64,000 nucleotides of DNA. Source: Cristatella mucedo (lineage: Eukaryota > Bryozoa > Phylactolaemata > Cristatellidae). Where the stretch lies: positions 1,452,501 to 1,516,500 of the forward strand of contig WPIO01000041.1 in NCBI GenBank assembly GCA_009760855.2. Direction: 5' to 3'. Shown piece by piece: positions 31,871 to 42,515 of the stretch. A program made the translations under genes and the position numbers. The first letter of the stretch is position 1, and the number at the start of each line of letters is the position of its first letter. Under the pieces are notes generated by a model that saw only the letters and a list, made by a program, of their open reading frames with translations, made no database searches and was not told the origin of the DNA.

Positions 31871-32850
31871 TATTCAAACAATCGCTAGTGACTGCTGTAA
31901 TCTGGCCAATGGACCATGCGAGTGTTTCGCGACACTTCGGAGAGCGAGACTGCGTAGCTGCTGCACAATCGCCAGGCTCGGCCAGCGATGCACGGACCAC
32001 ACACAGTGTGACGGCGCACGGGCCTCAGACAGCAGCTTCAGCCGTCTCGTCAGTCGATGAGAATCTCAAAAGACCGAATTAAGAAGCAAAAAGAAAGAAA
32101 GAAGACAGAAAGAAATTTTAATCTGGATGAAGCGGCGAATGGCGTATGTGCGTATGCTCAGTTCTTAGAGCAAGCAGATACGCCTCGACTGCCGGCCTTG
32201 GAGTCTGAGACCTGACCCAAGATCAGGGTCGTGGTCAAGACCCCGAGGCCTTGGGGTCTTGAGACTGATATCGTTCACCGGCTAAAGGTAGCAGTAGTCC
32301 TCGCTTCAATTCCGACGTTCGCGGTTCAACACGTGATCATTTTTAAGACAGTGTGTGTGACTTGAATGCTGACTTAAAAGTTACAGGCCTTTTGTGCCGT
32401 CCTGTTTTGGCCGGCTCGCGTTTCATGACCGAGATCACCGTGCTCACCTTTGACGGCCTAGGTTGTGGGTGTGAGCCTGGATGCATGCGTAAAGCGCCTG
32501 AAAAAAAATTCGGGCTTCTTAGACCTGTACGCAAATGAAGTATTTGTATTTTTGTTTCTATTTTGAGTTAGTAAGCGAACTGGAATCGTTCACGTTTTCT
32601 GTCCCCGTGTTTAGCTCTTGTCGGAGTTACAATATATTGATATAATAGCAGTAATAATAATAAAAAGGCTTTTGTCCAGCGCTCCAAGACAACTTTATTT
32701 GTATACACGCAAGATTCTTGATAATTATTTTGCTAAGCAGCTGGTAGCACGCATTAAAGAGAATGGAATGCCAGAAAATTCTCAATCGGTATTCAAGAAG
32801 CAGCACCCCTGAAATTGCTGTCCTCCATGCTACCAGCGACATTCTATTTA
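31871..32850. other. unassigned, with a 14-bp inverted repeat
   Basis: No gene is seen. An inverted repeat at 32235-32262 (tcaagaccccgagg / ccttggggtcttga, one mismatch, no loop) stands out. A faint LINE/SINE2-like end (gtaaagcgcctgaaaaaaaa) occurs near 32490. Confidence 0.4.
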
Positions 32851-33106
32851 TAATAATAATAATAATAATAATAATTCACTTGATAAAGCGCCCTCAGAGA
32901 ACTTAATCTCTCTCTAGGCGCTTTACATTTGCCGTAAAGTGAAATGCGATGGAATGGTAAGTAAAATCATGCTTGAAAAACAAACGAAATGAATAATATG
33001 GTTAGGGTGACTAGCACAGGGTCAGCATGCAAATGTGGTTAGTGGCAGCATGCACAGTGTCAGCACGCATAAGCACATCAAGGACGAATCACAGGGACCC
33101 ACTAAA
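32851..33106 (-). mobile_element. LINE family L 3' end
   Basis: (AAT)n, hairpin complement and full 3' UTR up to gggacccactaaatg, where sequence switches abruptly to a plus-strand family B element. It is highly similar to the 9168 copy, hence young. Confidence 0.88.
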
Positions 33107-34310
33107 TGCAGGGATGACGGGAATGTCACTGCCCTAGTGCTGTTAGATCTATCAGCTGTCTTCGACGTCAATGATCACGATGTCCTACTTGAACGATTGA
33201 GAATAACAATCGGTCAGGCAGACGAGACACAGGCGTGTTTTAAATCGTACTTGTCTGGTCGTGTTCAATCCGTGTCGTGTGGGGGGTCAGGTCTCACCCA
33301 CCAGACCAGTCACCTGTGGAGTCCCTCGAGGGTCCTTTTTTTAGTCCGTTGCTGTTCTCCATTTATAGGCAACCCGTAGGAAAACTGATTAAGGCCCACG
33401 GAATAGGATATCACTTTTATGCTGACGATACTCAGCTGTATTTTTCATTCAAACCGTCGGAATCAGCTGCAGCAACTGATAAACTGAATGCTTGCCTAGC
33501 CGACATTCGATCCTGGATGTCGAAAAACTTCTTGAAACTAAACGACGATAAAACCGAACTGCTGTTCATAGGACACCCTAAGCTTGTGGCTGGTGGATTA
33601 GAAGGCTTTTCTCTTCTAATAGGCGATGCTGTTGTGCGACCGTGACCACGTGCTCGAAATTTAGGTGTCTTTTTAGACAACTACCTTATATTTAAAAACT
33701 TCATTCAGAAGACTGCTTCTACACCTAGCATCACTTCCGATTCCTAGCTAAGATTACGAGCTGTCTTCCACGGTGGCTAAAACGAATTTAACTAGCCCCT
33801 TACTTCGGTCTTGGCTTGATTATTGTAATTACCTTTTGACTGGGCTACCGAAAAAATCCAGTACGACACTGCAGCTGGCTATAAATATGGCTGTAAGGCT
33901 CGTTTGCAAATCCCAGAGGTTTGAACTCGTGTCTCCTTTGCTAAAAGAGCTAGGATGGCTGCCGGTTGATCACGGATACAGAGCCAAAGTTATTACGCTG
34001 ACCCACAAGGCCCGCCACGGCTTGGCTCCTCCATACCTAGCTGAACTACTGCACCAGCTCCAGCCTCCTTGTGCCCTCAGGTCCTGTATGGAAAACAAAT
34101 TAGCTGTTCCATTCCTCCGCTTAAAGGCCGTTAACGACAGAAGCTTAAGCTCACTGCAGGTCCTAGACTGTGGAAATGGATTCTATTGGTTTAACGAATG
34201 CGTACAAAAAGCCGCTTAGGCTGTGAGTGGGCAATACAAACTCTCCTGCGTAACACCCACATAGTCTGTATGGCTTTTTTGAGTTACAGACGGAGAGACA
34301 TTACACTTCA
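33107..34310 (+). mobile_element. LINE family B (best copy)
   Basis: A second non-LTR family. It encodes ALVLLDLSAVFDVNDHDVLL (RT motif A), GIGYHFYADDTQLYFSF (catalytic YADD), FLKLNDDKTELLFIGHP and a C-terminal domain WLDYCNYLLTGLP through RSLSSLQVLDCGN, then gagttacagacgg. Several frameshifts and a stop (33641) break it. It is related to L2/CR1 elements but clearly distinct from family L, with no ATT tail seen. Confidence 0.88.
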
Positions 34311-34923
34311 AAAACTCACTACAGGATAAACAGACTTGAGTCAATGACAATTAAGGTATCCTGCCCGCCAAGCATCCGAAAGTATCCTCAAAGTATCTCT
34401 CAAAGAAAAGCATTGAAAACCACACAAAAGGCACTCAAGAGCCGATCGCCAGCAAAATGCACTGAATCGTGAACAAGCAAACACTCAAAGCAAACAGGAA
34501 AACCTCAGGCTCACTCAAAAGTTAGACAGGAGTATATTGCTGTTGACCACGACGTCACGACATGCAAAGTTTTGTAATGCATGAACACGCAAAGAGCAAC
34601 ATTTGCTCAGGCAGAGCAAATGCTGCACGGAACAATTTTGTTTTTTTGCTTCTTTTGAACTCCGTTGAGTCAGGAAATGATGGTTCAGGTCCTTGCAAAC
34701 CCGACAGAGATCAGTTTCTCTGGCGGTGCGCTCTAAATACCAAGGAGACCTTGCTAGCAAGATCTGTTTATTTGATGTACTCGTTCCAGATCCACTCCTG
34801 TGTCGTGGATATGAGGTATGACAAAGGATAAATAAGACCAAAGTTACTGATATACTTCTATCTGAGCTTTCTTAAGAAGTTTACGAAAAATTGCTCGTTC
34901 AGAACGAAATCAAGAGCTAGTCA
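34311..34923. other. unassigned stretch
   Basis: AT-leaning sequence without a recognisable gene or repeat. Confidence 0.4.
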
Positions 34924-35086
34924 AGGAACTTGATAGCTGAGGAGGTAAGGTGCTCGCTCTACACAAACGTGGCCGTGGGTTCGGATCCTGCAGCGGGCGA
35001 TCCTTTAGTGCCATCTGCAAGCGGCGGTGACAGTTGTTAAGGCTCTCCTGCGCTCTGCAAACGGGGCAGTTAAATCAGCTAATACT
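34924..35086 (+). mobile_element. SINE1 copy
   Basis: Full-length: A-box region gatagctgaggaggtaaggt, B box gtgggttcggatcc, body gggcgatcctttagtgccat, end ggcagttaaatcagctaa. Confidence 0.85.
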
Positions 35087-35159
35087 TTCTTTACTTCCTG
35101 TCTTCCAGCACTCCAAACTCTCTCAACTTCTTGAATGTTTTGCCACCATCCGCATTTGA

Positions 35160-35470
35160 ATGGCAAAAAATACTTGCTCAAATTTAATGAAGATATCAAC
35201 TTACCAGCTAATGCAAACCTAGTGTTACTCAGAAATGGGAAAAATATGTGTCATATGGGTTCGGCCGACATATCTCCTGTAGCAGCTGCACACTGCAATC
35301 TGGGTGTCCCGTCCGAAAGTGACATTTCACTTGACGACAAAATCTGCTCCTTTGACTAGAGTATAAATACTTTCAGCTACGTACAGTGTTAGAAATATTC
35401 GAACCTGCTTTGACAGGGATAAGGCGTCCACCTTTTTGCTTATGCATTTGGACGTGATAAGAACGATAAT
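35160..35470 (+). mobile_element. LINE family L coding fragment, eroded
   Basis: Plus-strand landmarks gttactcagaaatgggaaaa, gccgacatatctcctg, aatctgggtgtc and gaaagtgacatttcacttga match the region after the YADD box. No intact frame. Confidence 0.65.
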
Positions 35471-35539
35471 TTGAATTTGATTAAGAGTTTGAGATGCGGA
35501 GCTGGCCATAGCACTTTGAATAATAATAATATTATAATT

Positions 35540-35543
<4 letters not shown>

Positions 35544-35596
<53 letters not shown>
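35544..35596. repeat. (AT)n microsatellite
   Basis: About 26 uninterrupted AT units between two LINE remnants. Confidence 0.97.
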
Positions 35597-35599
<3 letters not shown>

Positions 35600-35850
35600 A
35601 TAATGAAAACCTTTTTAGCACCCTTTGGGAACTAGTTCTCTTCCTAGCAGATTCTCATAAGATGCACAGTGTCAGCATGCACAAGCACACAAAACACGAT
35701 TCACGAAATTGAGAAACCCAGAAAACGTTGGGTTAAATTTCATAAACGTTTTAGCTTCTTTTAAAATGCTACCAAGTCAGGTGATGTCGTGATGTCTGTC
35801 GCAGAGAATGATAAGCTTAGGAGCATACGAAATAAAGACACAGTGAGTAA
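35600..35850 (-). mobile_element. LINE family L 3' end, diverged
   Basis: Hairpin complement (ttagcaccctttgggaacta, gttctcttcctagcag) and the gatgtcgtgatgtctgtcgc coding-end landmark. The 3' UTR is partly deleted. Confidence 0.65.
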
Positions 35851-36200
35851 CGACGGCGGCCTGCAAAATCAGCCAGACTATGACTGATATTTATTAGTCA
35901 CTGTTCCTGATTTGTAATGGCTAGGAACCGACAATGCGATGCCATAAGGTAAAGCAAACTGTTCGCGAACCGTGTTTTTAATTAAATGATTAAATTTTTT
36001 AAACTAATATTTCATTAAACTATTATTAAAATAATGCATTTTTTCCTGAAAGCTCATATATTACCAAGGCAGCATTAAAGCAGAAGCCATGAAGTATGCT
36101 GCTGGCTGTGCTTCCTGAGTCAGCCTTGGCTTGTGAACTCATTTGAATTGTAGGCCACGGAGCACTTGGTGTACTCATGGCCTCAGTTGAACGTTTGCAA
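35851..36200. other. AT-rich unassigned stretch
   Basis: Includes an A/T-dominated block near 35970-36050. No gene is seen. Confidence 0.4.
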
Positions 36201-36204
36201 TAAT

Positions 36205-37695
36205 GATAATAATAATAACATTAATGATAATACATTTGGTATAGCGCCCTCAGAGAACTCAATCTCTTTCTAGGCACTTTAAATTTGAGGCAAAGGAAAC
36301 AGGATCGAATGGTTAGTGGTAGCACACTTAATAAACAACAAGAATAACATGGTTAGGGGTGACATGCACAGTGTCAGCACGCATAAGCACATAGAGGACG
36401 AACTACAAGGACTCGCTACATGCTGTGACAAATAGGTGCGCTTTTACTTTCTTTTTGAATGTGGACAAGTCAGGAGATGTCATGACACAAGTCGGGAGTG
36501 AGTTCCACGCTTTGGGACCATACGATCTAAAGGCACGATCTCCACAGGATTTGAAGCATGTACGAGGTATAGGTAAACAGCTAGAATCTGAAAAGCGGGT
36601 TGTATGATGTCTAGCCTGATGTGGGGAGTAGATCTGATAGGTTATCTAGAGCAAAATAAGGAAGAAACCTAAAAGTGAGTGACAAAACCTTGAAGCCCAT
36701 GCCTTGCTTGACTCGGAGCCAGTGCAGGTCGGCGAGAAGTAGTGTGATGTGGCAACTACTACGCTCACGACAGACAAGCCAAGCTGCAGAGTTTTGTACC
36801 AGCTGTAAGCGCCTGATTGCACATCCCGGTAGACCAGCAAGCAGTGAGTTACAGAAGTCAAGACAGGATGTCACAAATGCATGGACTAATTTAGATGTGG
36901 TATCCCTGTCTGAACAAGCCCAAATTTTAGCAATGTTATGTAGCTGAAGGTATGCAGACCTGCCTGTAGAAGCTGGTGCGGTTGTCCATTCAAAGGTCAC
37001 TTTGGAACATGACACCTAGATTTCGTGCAGATTCAACATGAGATATGCTGGCAGAGCCAATTGTGAATGATAACCTTTCCAATTTCTGAATCACACTTGA
37101 TACCTCACGAATTTGTGCTTTGTCCCGTTCTTTTCACGGTTTATACTCGCCCTCTTTCTGATGTGATTGCCAAGCACAATCTAGGCTTTCACTTTTATGT
37201 GGATGACACTCAGTTGTACCTTTGCTTTGATCCCTCCCAGCCTTCGAGCACCTCAAATTCTCTCAACTCACTTGCTGCATGTATTGATGACATCCGCACA
37301 TGGATGGCAGCAAATTCTCTAGAACTAAACGATGATAAAACTAACTTACTAGTTACCGCTGTGATTACCAAGCACGATCTGGGCTTTCACTTCTATGCAG
37401 ATGGCATTCGGTCGAACCTTTGCTTTGATCCCTGCCAGCTCTCCAGCGTGTCGAATTCTTTCAACTCTCTTGCTGCATGTATTGATGATATCCGCACATG
37501 GATGGCAAAAAATTTTCTCAAACTGAACGATGATAAAACTAAATTTTTAGTTAAGGGCAAGCCAAGTGTGGTACAGAAATTGGAAAGACTAGCACTCAAA
37601 ATAACCTCTGTCAGCATATGTCCTGCGGAATCTGCACGAAATCTAGGTGTCATGCTCCAAAGTGACCTTTCATTACTTTCCGACCTAGTTGTGCC
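36205..37695 (-). mobile_element. LINE family L with inverted 5' part (twin-primed structure)
   Basis: Minus-strand 3' part, 36205-37100: AAT tail, UTR and C-terminal coding up to the QKLERL segment. From ~37105 to 37695 the orientation flips: plus-strand LFTVYTRPLSDVIAKHNLGF, YVDDTQLYLCFDPSQPSSTS, then a second partial copy of the same segment (YADGIRSNLCFDPCQLSSVS) and a C-terminal run to SARNLGVMLQSDLSL. The two parts are contiguous stretches of one element. Confidence 0.85.
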
Positions 37696-37837
37696 AGGAC
37701 GTTGAAGCCGCTACATCGCGCTTGTAACAACATCACTGCCTTCCGCTACCCTTCTGTTTCTGACGATGAGCTGGGCTGCACAGCGTCTCCAGCGTCTCCT
37801 CGGCTTTTAAGCGCTAAGGTCGTCAGCATTTCACTTG

Positions 37838-37842
<5 letters not shown>

Positions 37843-37878
<36 letters not shown>

Positions 37879-37892
37879 TAGACACAGAGAGA

Positions 37893-37950
<58 letters not shown>

Positions 37951-37967
37951 TAGGGAGAGAGACAGAA

Positions 37968-38008
<41 letters not shown>
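37843..38008. repeat. (GA)n compound microsatellite
   Basis: Interrupted by AAAATAGACACAG and AAAGATAGGG. Frames across it are artefacts. Confidence 0.97.
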
Positions 38009-38011
<3 letters not shown>

Positions 38012-38239
38012 CGAGCGCTTTATATACTCAGTTCTGCATTGCATTCGCCAAGTTGCATAGGCCAGCGGAAGCCTCGCAGAAAACGTCGCGCGCACAATTT
38101 TGTTATGCGCGAGATAAAGAGCTTTCCCCAGTAGACGAAAATGCTATGAGAAATCGTCGAGCCAAGGTGGAACTCGTAAAAGAGACCGGAAATAGATTGG
38201 CCCCGCCGGCATAAAGAGCGGCATGCAAGGCATAATCGG

Positions 38240-38521
38240 GTCGTTGCCTTGCACATCATCACTGGCCTACGAAGCATATCTTCGTGTTGACCCTGTTCGT
38301 GTCGCATCTAACAATGTTATGCTTGATGATATTGCGAATGTCAGCACTAACCATTTGATCATGCCTTTTCACAGCATCTGTAAAGTAACTAGGGAGCGAG
38401 AGAGAGAAATTCAGTTCTCTCAAACATTATAAATATTACATTATTATTATTAATATTATCTTTATTATAATTGATCTCGAAGTGATCTTTCATTAGACGA
38501 CCACACACATACACACGCACG

Positions 38522-38553
<32 letters not shown>

Positions 38554-38575
38554 TATATATTATGTAGCAGCCAGG
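38240..38575 (+). mobile_element. LINE family L 3' UTR and a second scrap
   Basis: A diverged tail at 38240-38460 (catctgtaaagtaactaggg, aaattcagttctctcaaaca, then ATT) is followed at 38478 by gaagtgatctttcattagac, an internal coding scrap of the same family, and a CA/TA microsatellite to 38560. Confidence 0.65.
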
Positions 38576-38579
38576 TCAC

Positions 38580-39780
38580 AAGCCTTACAATAACCTCATT
38601 CGTGAATAATCATAAAACGCACTGCTCATAAGCCTTGTCGCCGCTATTTCTTAACCGGCTAATTCAGCAGCCAAACTCAGATTACGTAATTGAGGTTCAG
38701 CTGGCAAGCTGATAGTTCATAATTGCCGGACACTGAGCCGATAGTCCATAGTTTCGGGGCACTGCACTGTCGTCTGGAGCTATGCCGTACGTTTATAGCA
38801 GTGTAAATTAATAGCCTAAAGCAATATGCGCCTGTCCCGCTACTGCTGCAATTCTCGCGCGATTCGAGTCTTTCCGCGATCGGCGACCAGGGCGACCTTG
38901 AGCTGCCTGACCTTCCTCGGTCACGTTACCAGATACGTCGCCATCTTTGCTGTCGAGATTGGCCGGTGGCTTGCGACGCGCGTGCGTGCTTTTGGCCTTC
39001 GATTGGTTACGCTTACGCCTTCGTGAGGTCGTCTTCGCTTCTTGACGAGGATGCCTGAACAACCAGGTGCGAGCCTTTGGCTATCGGCAGCGTTTCGTGC
39101 GCGTATAATTAACCATTTTCTTAATCCGCTAACGGCCGCACGCTTTCGGGTGCCGTTTCCGTCGCGCTACGTCGTCTTCAAAGGTCTAGCGTAGCCCCTC
39201 GTCGCGGTGCCGCTCGAGTGTTCAATTGCATTTGTTATTTAAGAGGTATTTACGTTTTCCTTTAATTTTTCTTCGCTTTACTCGACTGCTTATTGCTAGT
39301 ACCCAAAAAGCCTGACAGATAGAGACAGACTAAGAACGAGCGAAAGTATCTCCACTTTCGACGGGCTTCGCGCTCGAAGTACGCGCGCCTGCGCACGCGC
39401 ACATAAAAGTACGAGCGTACGCGAGCACGCACACGCAGATACGCAAGCATGCGCACGAGCGCTCGCCCAAGAGCGCACTAACGCGACTTCCGCTCGCGCA
39501 TGCGCGGAGACGTGCGCGCCCTCTGCCGCACTCTTTCCTCGCGACGGGTTCACCCACCTCCTCACCACCGACCAGAGATTGTTTGCAGGCAGCAGCGCGT
39601 TGGCTCCACTCTGGACCAAGTGGAGTCGGTTAAGTGTAACATATTGACTTCGAGATACGTTATATTAAAGCGAGGGCAGATAGTTGACTCTTCTAGGGCC
39701 GATGGTTTGTTATTTGTTCTCCTCAATTCCTTTATTTGAGCCCGGTAAGGCTCGTTATCTGTGTGTGCCCCTTCGCTGGA
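38580..39780. other. CpG-rich unassigned region
   Basis: The 39360-39560 part is dense in CG dinucleotides (cgcgcgcctgcgcacgcgca). It could be a promoter, but no adjacent gene start is identified. Confidence 0.35.
38808..39052 (-). CDS. candidate terminal exon of unknown basic protein
   Basis: On the minus strand a fair acceptor (ctggttgttcag, exon from 39052) opens an 80-codon frame ending TAA at 38808. It is rich in Lys/Arg (TSRRRKRNQSKAKSTHARRK) and ends GQAHIALGY. No family is recognised and no upstream exon was found. The complementary frame is also open, so this may be chance. Confidence 0.2.
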
Positions 39781-39789
39781 ATCGGAAAT

Positions 39790-40012
39790 ACTCGCAGACC
39801 AGGCTAAGCATCGTACCGCCTGCTCTTCTGACTTAAAATTGTTTAGCTATACCCCTAACTAACCTCAAGATCTTCGGAGATCGTGCCTTTAGCTCGAATG
39901 CTTCTCAAGTCTGGAACTCCCTTCAGACTGACGTTGTCACCTTCCACGACTTGACTTTTAAAAAGCAACTAAAAACGCACCCTTTTCTCACAGCATTTTC
40001 CCGGCTCTTGGG
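39790..40012 (+). mobile_element. LINE family L C-terminal fragment
   Basis: Plus-strand aggctaagcatcgtaccgcc, cctcaagatcttcggagatc, gtctggaactcccttcagac and ctaaaaacgcacccttttct follow the family order. No hairpin or tail follows, so it is truncated at both ends. Confidence 0.8.
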
Positions 40013-40073
40013 AACGGTTTGTAGTCCGTATGTACGTGTGTATGTGTGTGTTGTATGCCGGCTCCTCTGATGT

Positions 40074-40222
40074 GCCTGTGATGTGGCATGGACACAGGCC
40101 AGTAACCCGCTGGTGGCCAGATGGTGGATTCACCATCTGGGTCGGCCGGTGCACAGCTGTGGTCCGCCTGTGATTTGGTATGGACACAGGCCGGTAACCG
40201 CTGGTGGGGAGATGGTGGACTG
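40074..40222. repeat. 92-bp tandem duplication with a perfect hairpin
   Basis: The block gcctgtgatgtggcatggac recurs 92 bp later (40166) with ~90% identity over 55 bp. A perfect hairpin lies in the spacer: 10-bp arms ccagatggtg/caccatctgg with loop gatt (40117-40140). Confidence 0.8.
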
Positions 40223-40956
40223 GAGAGTGGAGGAGGGGTGAGTCGAGCGAGAGTAGGGGCCGAGGGGAGCCGTGCGCTCTGGGGCTCCGTGCGTTGGTAA
40301 AAAACTGTTGGTGTTGGGCATCGGCTGGCTCTCGGCTGTGCGAACGAACGACACGGTTCGTTTTGTGACAGTTCGTTTTGGAACAGCTCGCCCAGACGAC
40401 GAACTGACGTCGCAGGAGTCATGGAAGATGAGCCAATATCGAGGATGAGCTAGCGTATTCCCTCAGCTGTTAGGTCGGTACTGTCATTGTTGTTTAGCTC
40501 CTAGAAGTTTGTGGCCATCCAAGTGCGAATCTCCTCGGTGGAGGCTGCTAGGGAAATCGATGTCAATCGAATGAGGAGCGAGGCTATAAAGGCTCCAACA
40601 TTGCTGCAAGGGTTCAAGGCTCTGAGGGTATTACAGTAGAAACAAAAACCAAGATTACGGTCAGTAAGGCATCGGCCGGAAAGAGAGGGCAGACAGCTTC
40701 GTTGTCACGGGTGTAGCTCAGACATTGCCGCTGTCTTCTTGCAGCTTCGGTGCTGATTTGTCGGATGTTTCCCGATGTTCGAGAGCGCTGACGTGCAACG
40801 CATGGAAAGGCAGCGCCGCTCGGTCGAGACAACGTTTCGTCGGCAGCTGGCCTTTGGAATCTGCCTGCTAGATAGAACACCGACATCATGGAGATCCGCG
40901 AGAAGCGGAATATTTTATTCCCAGGGGGCCGCAGAGAACTAAGTAGAAATGAGTGG
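40223..40956. other. unassigned intergenic stretch
   Basis: No protein domain or known repeat is recognised between the tandem duplication and the start of the 1.5-kb duplicated block. Confidence 0.4.
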
Positions 40957-42515
40957 GAGGTTGTGAACGTCGTCGCGATGTATTTGGAGAGAATCCATGG
41001 AGTGCACTTCAGGAATTGACCGACGGTGGCCAAGTGTTGGGGATGCATTACCCAGAGGCAAGCGCTCATGAGGTTTCCTCCAATAGATTCAGTTGTATAT
41101 TGCCTTTTCCAAGTATTGCCTCCATGACTTCTGAGGAGAGTTAAGGGGGTGTCCAGGGCTGTAACATTTCAGTGCCACTTCCTGTCAGCTTCACATTAGA
41201 GAGGTCAGGCAGTGCACAATAAAACTCTGGCTGAAAGTGGCCAGAATATTTGCCATCTAAAAATATCAGCTTTAAAAACAACCGCGTTTTTAAAAAACAC
41301 CCACGCGGGCACATATACTTACATATATATCTATATATATGTGTGTGTGTGTGCGTGTGTTTGTGTGTGCCTGTGTGTCTGTGTGCACGCGCGTGCGTAT
41401 GTGTGTGTGTCTACATAGCCCTCCTGCAACGGCATATTTTAAACCACGTAGGCAGCTGACAATGGATTATAAATTTTGGGCACGATACCTGAGATACATT
41501 ATTAATACTAATAGTAATACACTTGATAAAGCGCCCTAAAATAACTCCATCTCTTTCTATGTGCTTTACATTTGCTGCAAAGGAAACATGATCGAGTAGT
41601 GAGTGGTATCATGCTTGATAAACAACATGGTTATGGGTGACATGCGCAGTGTCAGCATGCAAGGGTGGTTAGTGGCAACATGCAAGAGTGTCAGCGCGCA
41701 TAAGCACATGAAGGAAGTCTGCTTACATCAACTATGTAACATTGCTAAAAATTTGGGCTTGTTTAGATAAGGATACCATATCTGGGTTGGTCCACGCATT
41801 TTTGACATCCCGTCTTGACTTATTTAACTCACTGCTTGCTCGCTTACTAGCACGTGCAATCAGACGCTTACAGCTGGTGCAAAACTCTGCAGCTAGGATT
41901 TTCTGTCGTGAGCGTCGCAGTTGCCACATTACTCCACTTCTCGCCGACCGGCACTGGCTACCAGACAAGCAACAGATTGACTTCAAGGTTTAGTTGCTCA
42001 CTTTTAGGGTCCCTTCATTCTATGGCTCCAGCCTATCTTTCAGATATACTACCCCATCAGGCCAAGCATCGTACCACCCGCTTTTCGGAATCCAACAGTC
42101 TAGAGATACCTCATAGAAACCTTAAATCCTTTGGAGACCGTGCATTTAGTTCGTATGCTCCCAAAGCCTGGAACTCCATCCCGACCTGCGTCAGAACATC
42201 CCCTGACCTGACCACATTTAAAGGGAACTTAAATAAACCTATTTAGGGCAGCATTTAGTGGGTCCCTGTGATTCGTCTTTGATGTGCTTATGTGCGCTGA
42301 CACTGTGCATGCTGCCACTAACCACATTTGCATGCTGACCCTGTGCATGTCACCCCCAACCATATTATTCATTTTGTTAGTTTTTCAAGCAAGATTTTAC
42401 TTACTATTCAATTGCATTTCACTTTGCAGCAAATGTAAAGCACCTAGAAAGAGGTTAAGTTCTCAGAGGGCGCTTTATCAAGTGCATTATTATTATTATT
42501 ATTATTATTATTATG
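40957..42515 (+). repeat. 1.5-kb duplicated composite block, copy 1
   Basis: Near-identical in order and sequence to 53611-55155. Parts are: ~550 bp of unknown sequence with a short shared frame (ERRRDVFGENPWSAL), a GT microsatellite (41339-41410), a minus-strand LINE L 3' tail (41505-41715), then a plus-strand LINE L C-terminal half with hairpin and (ATT)n tail (42486-42515). Both copies start sharply at gttgtgaacgtcgtcgcgat. It moved or was duplicated as a unit, after the LINE pieces had joined. Confidence 0.92.

Noticed and set aside
36205-42515. Twin priming as explanation for the 41505-42515 inverted LINE pair
   Set aside because: There both parts contain the 3' end, so it is two head-to-head 3' fragments, unlike 36205-37695.
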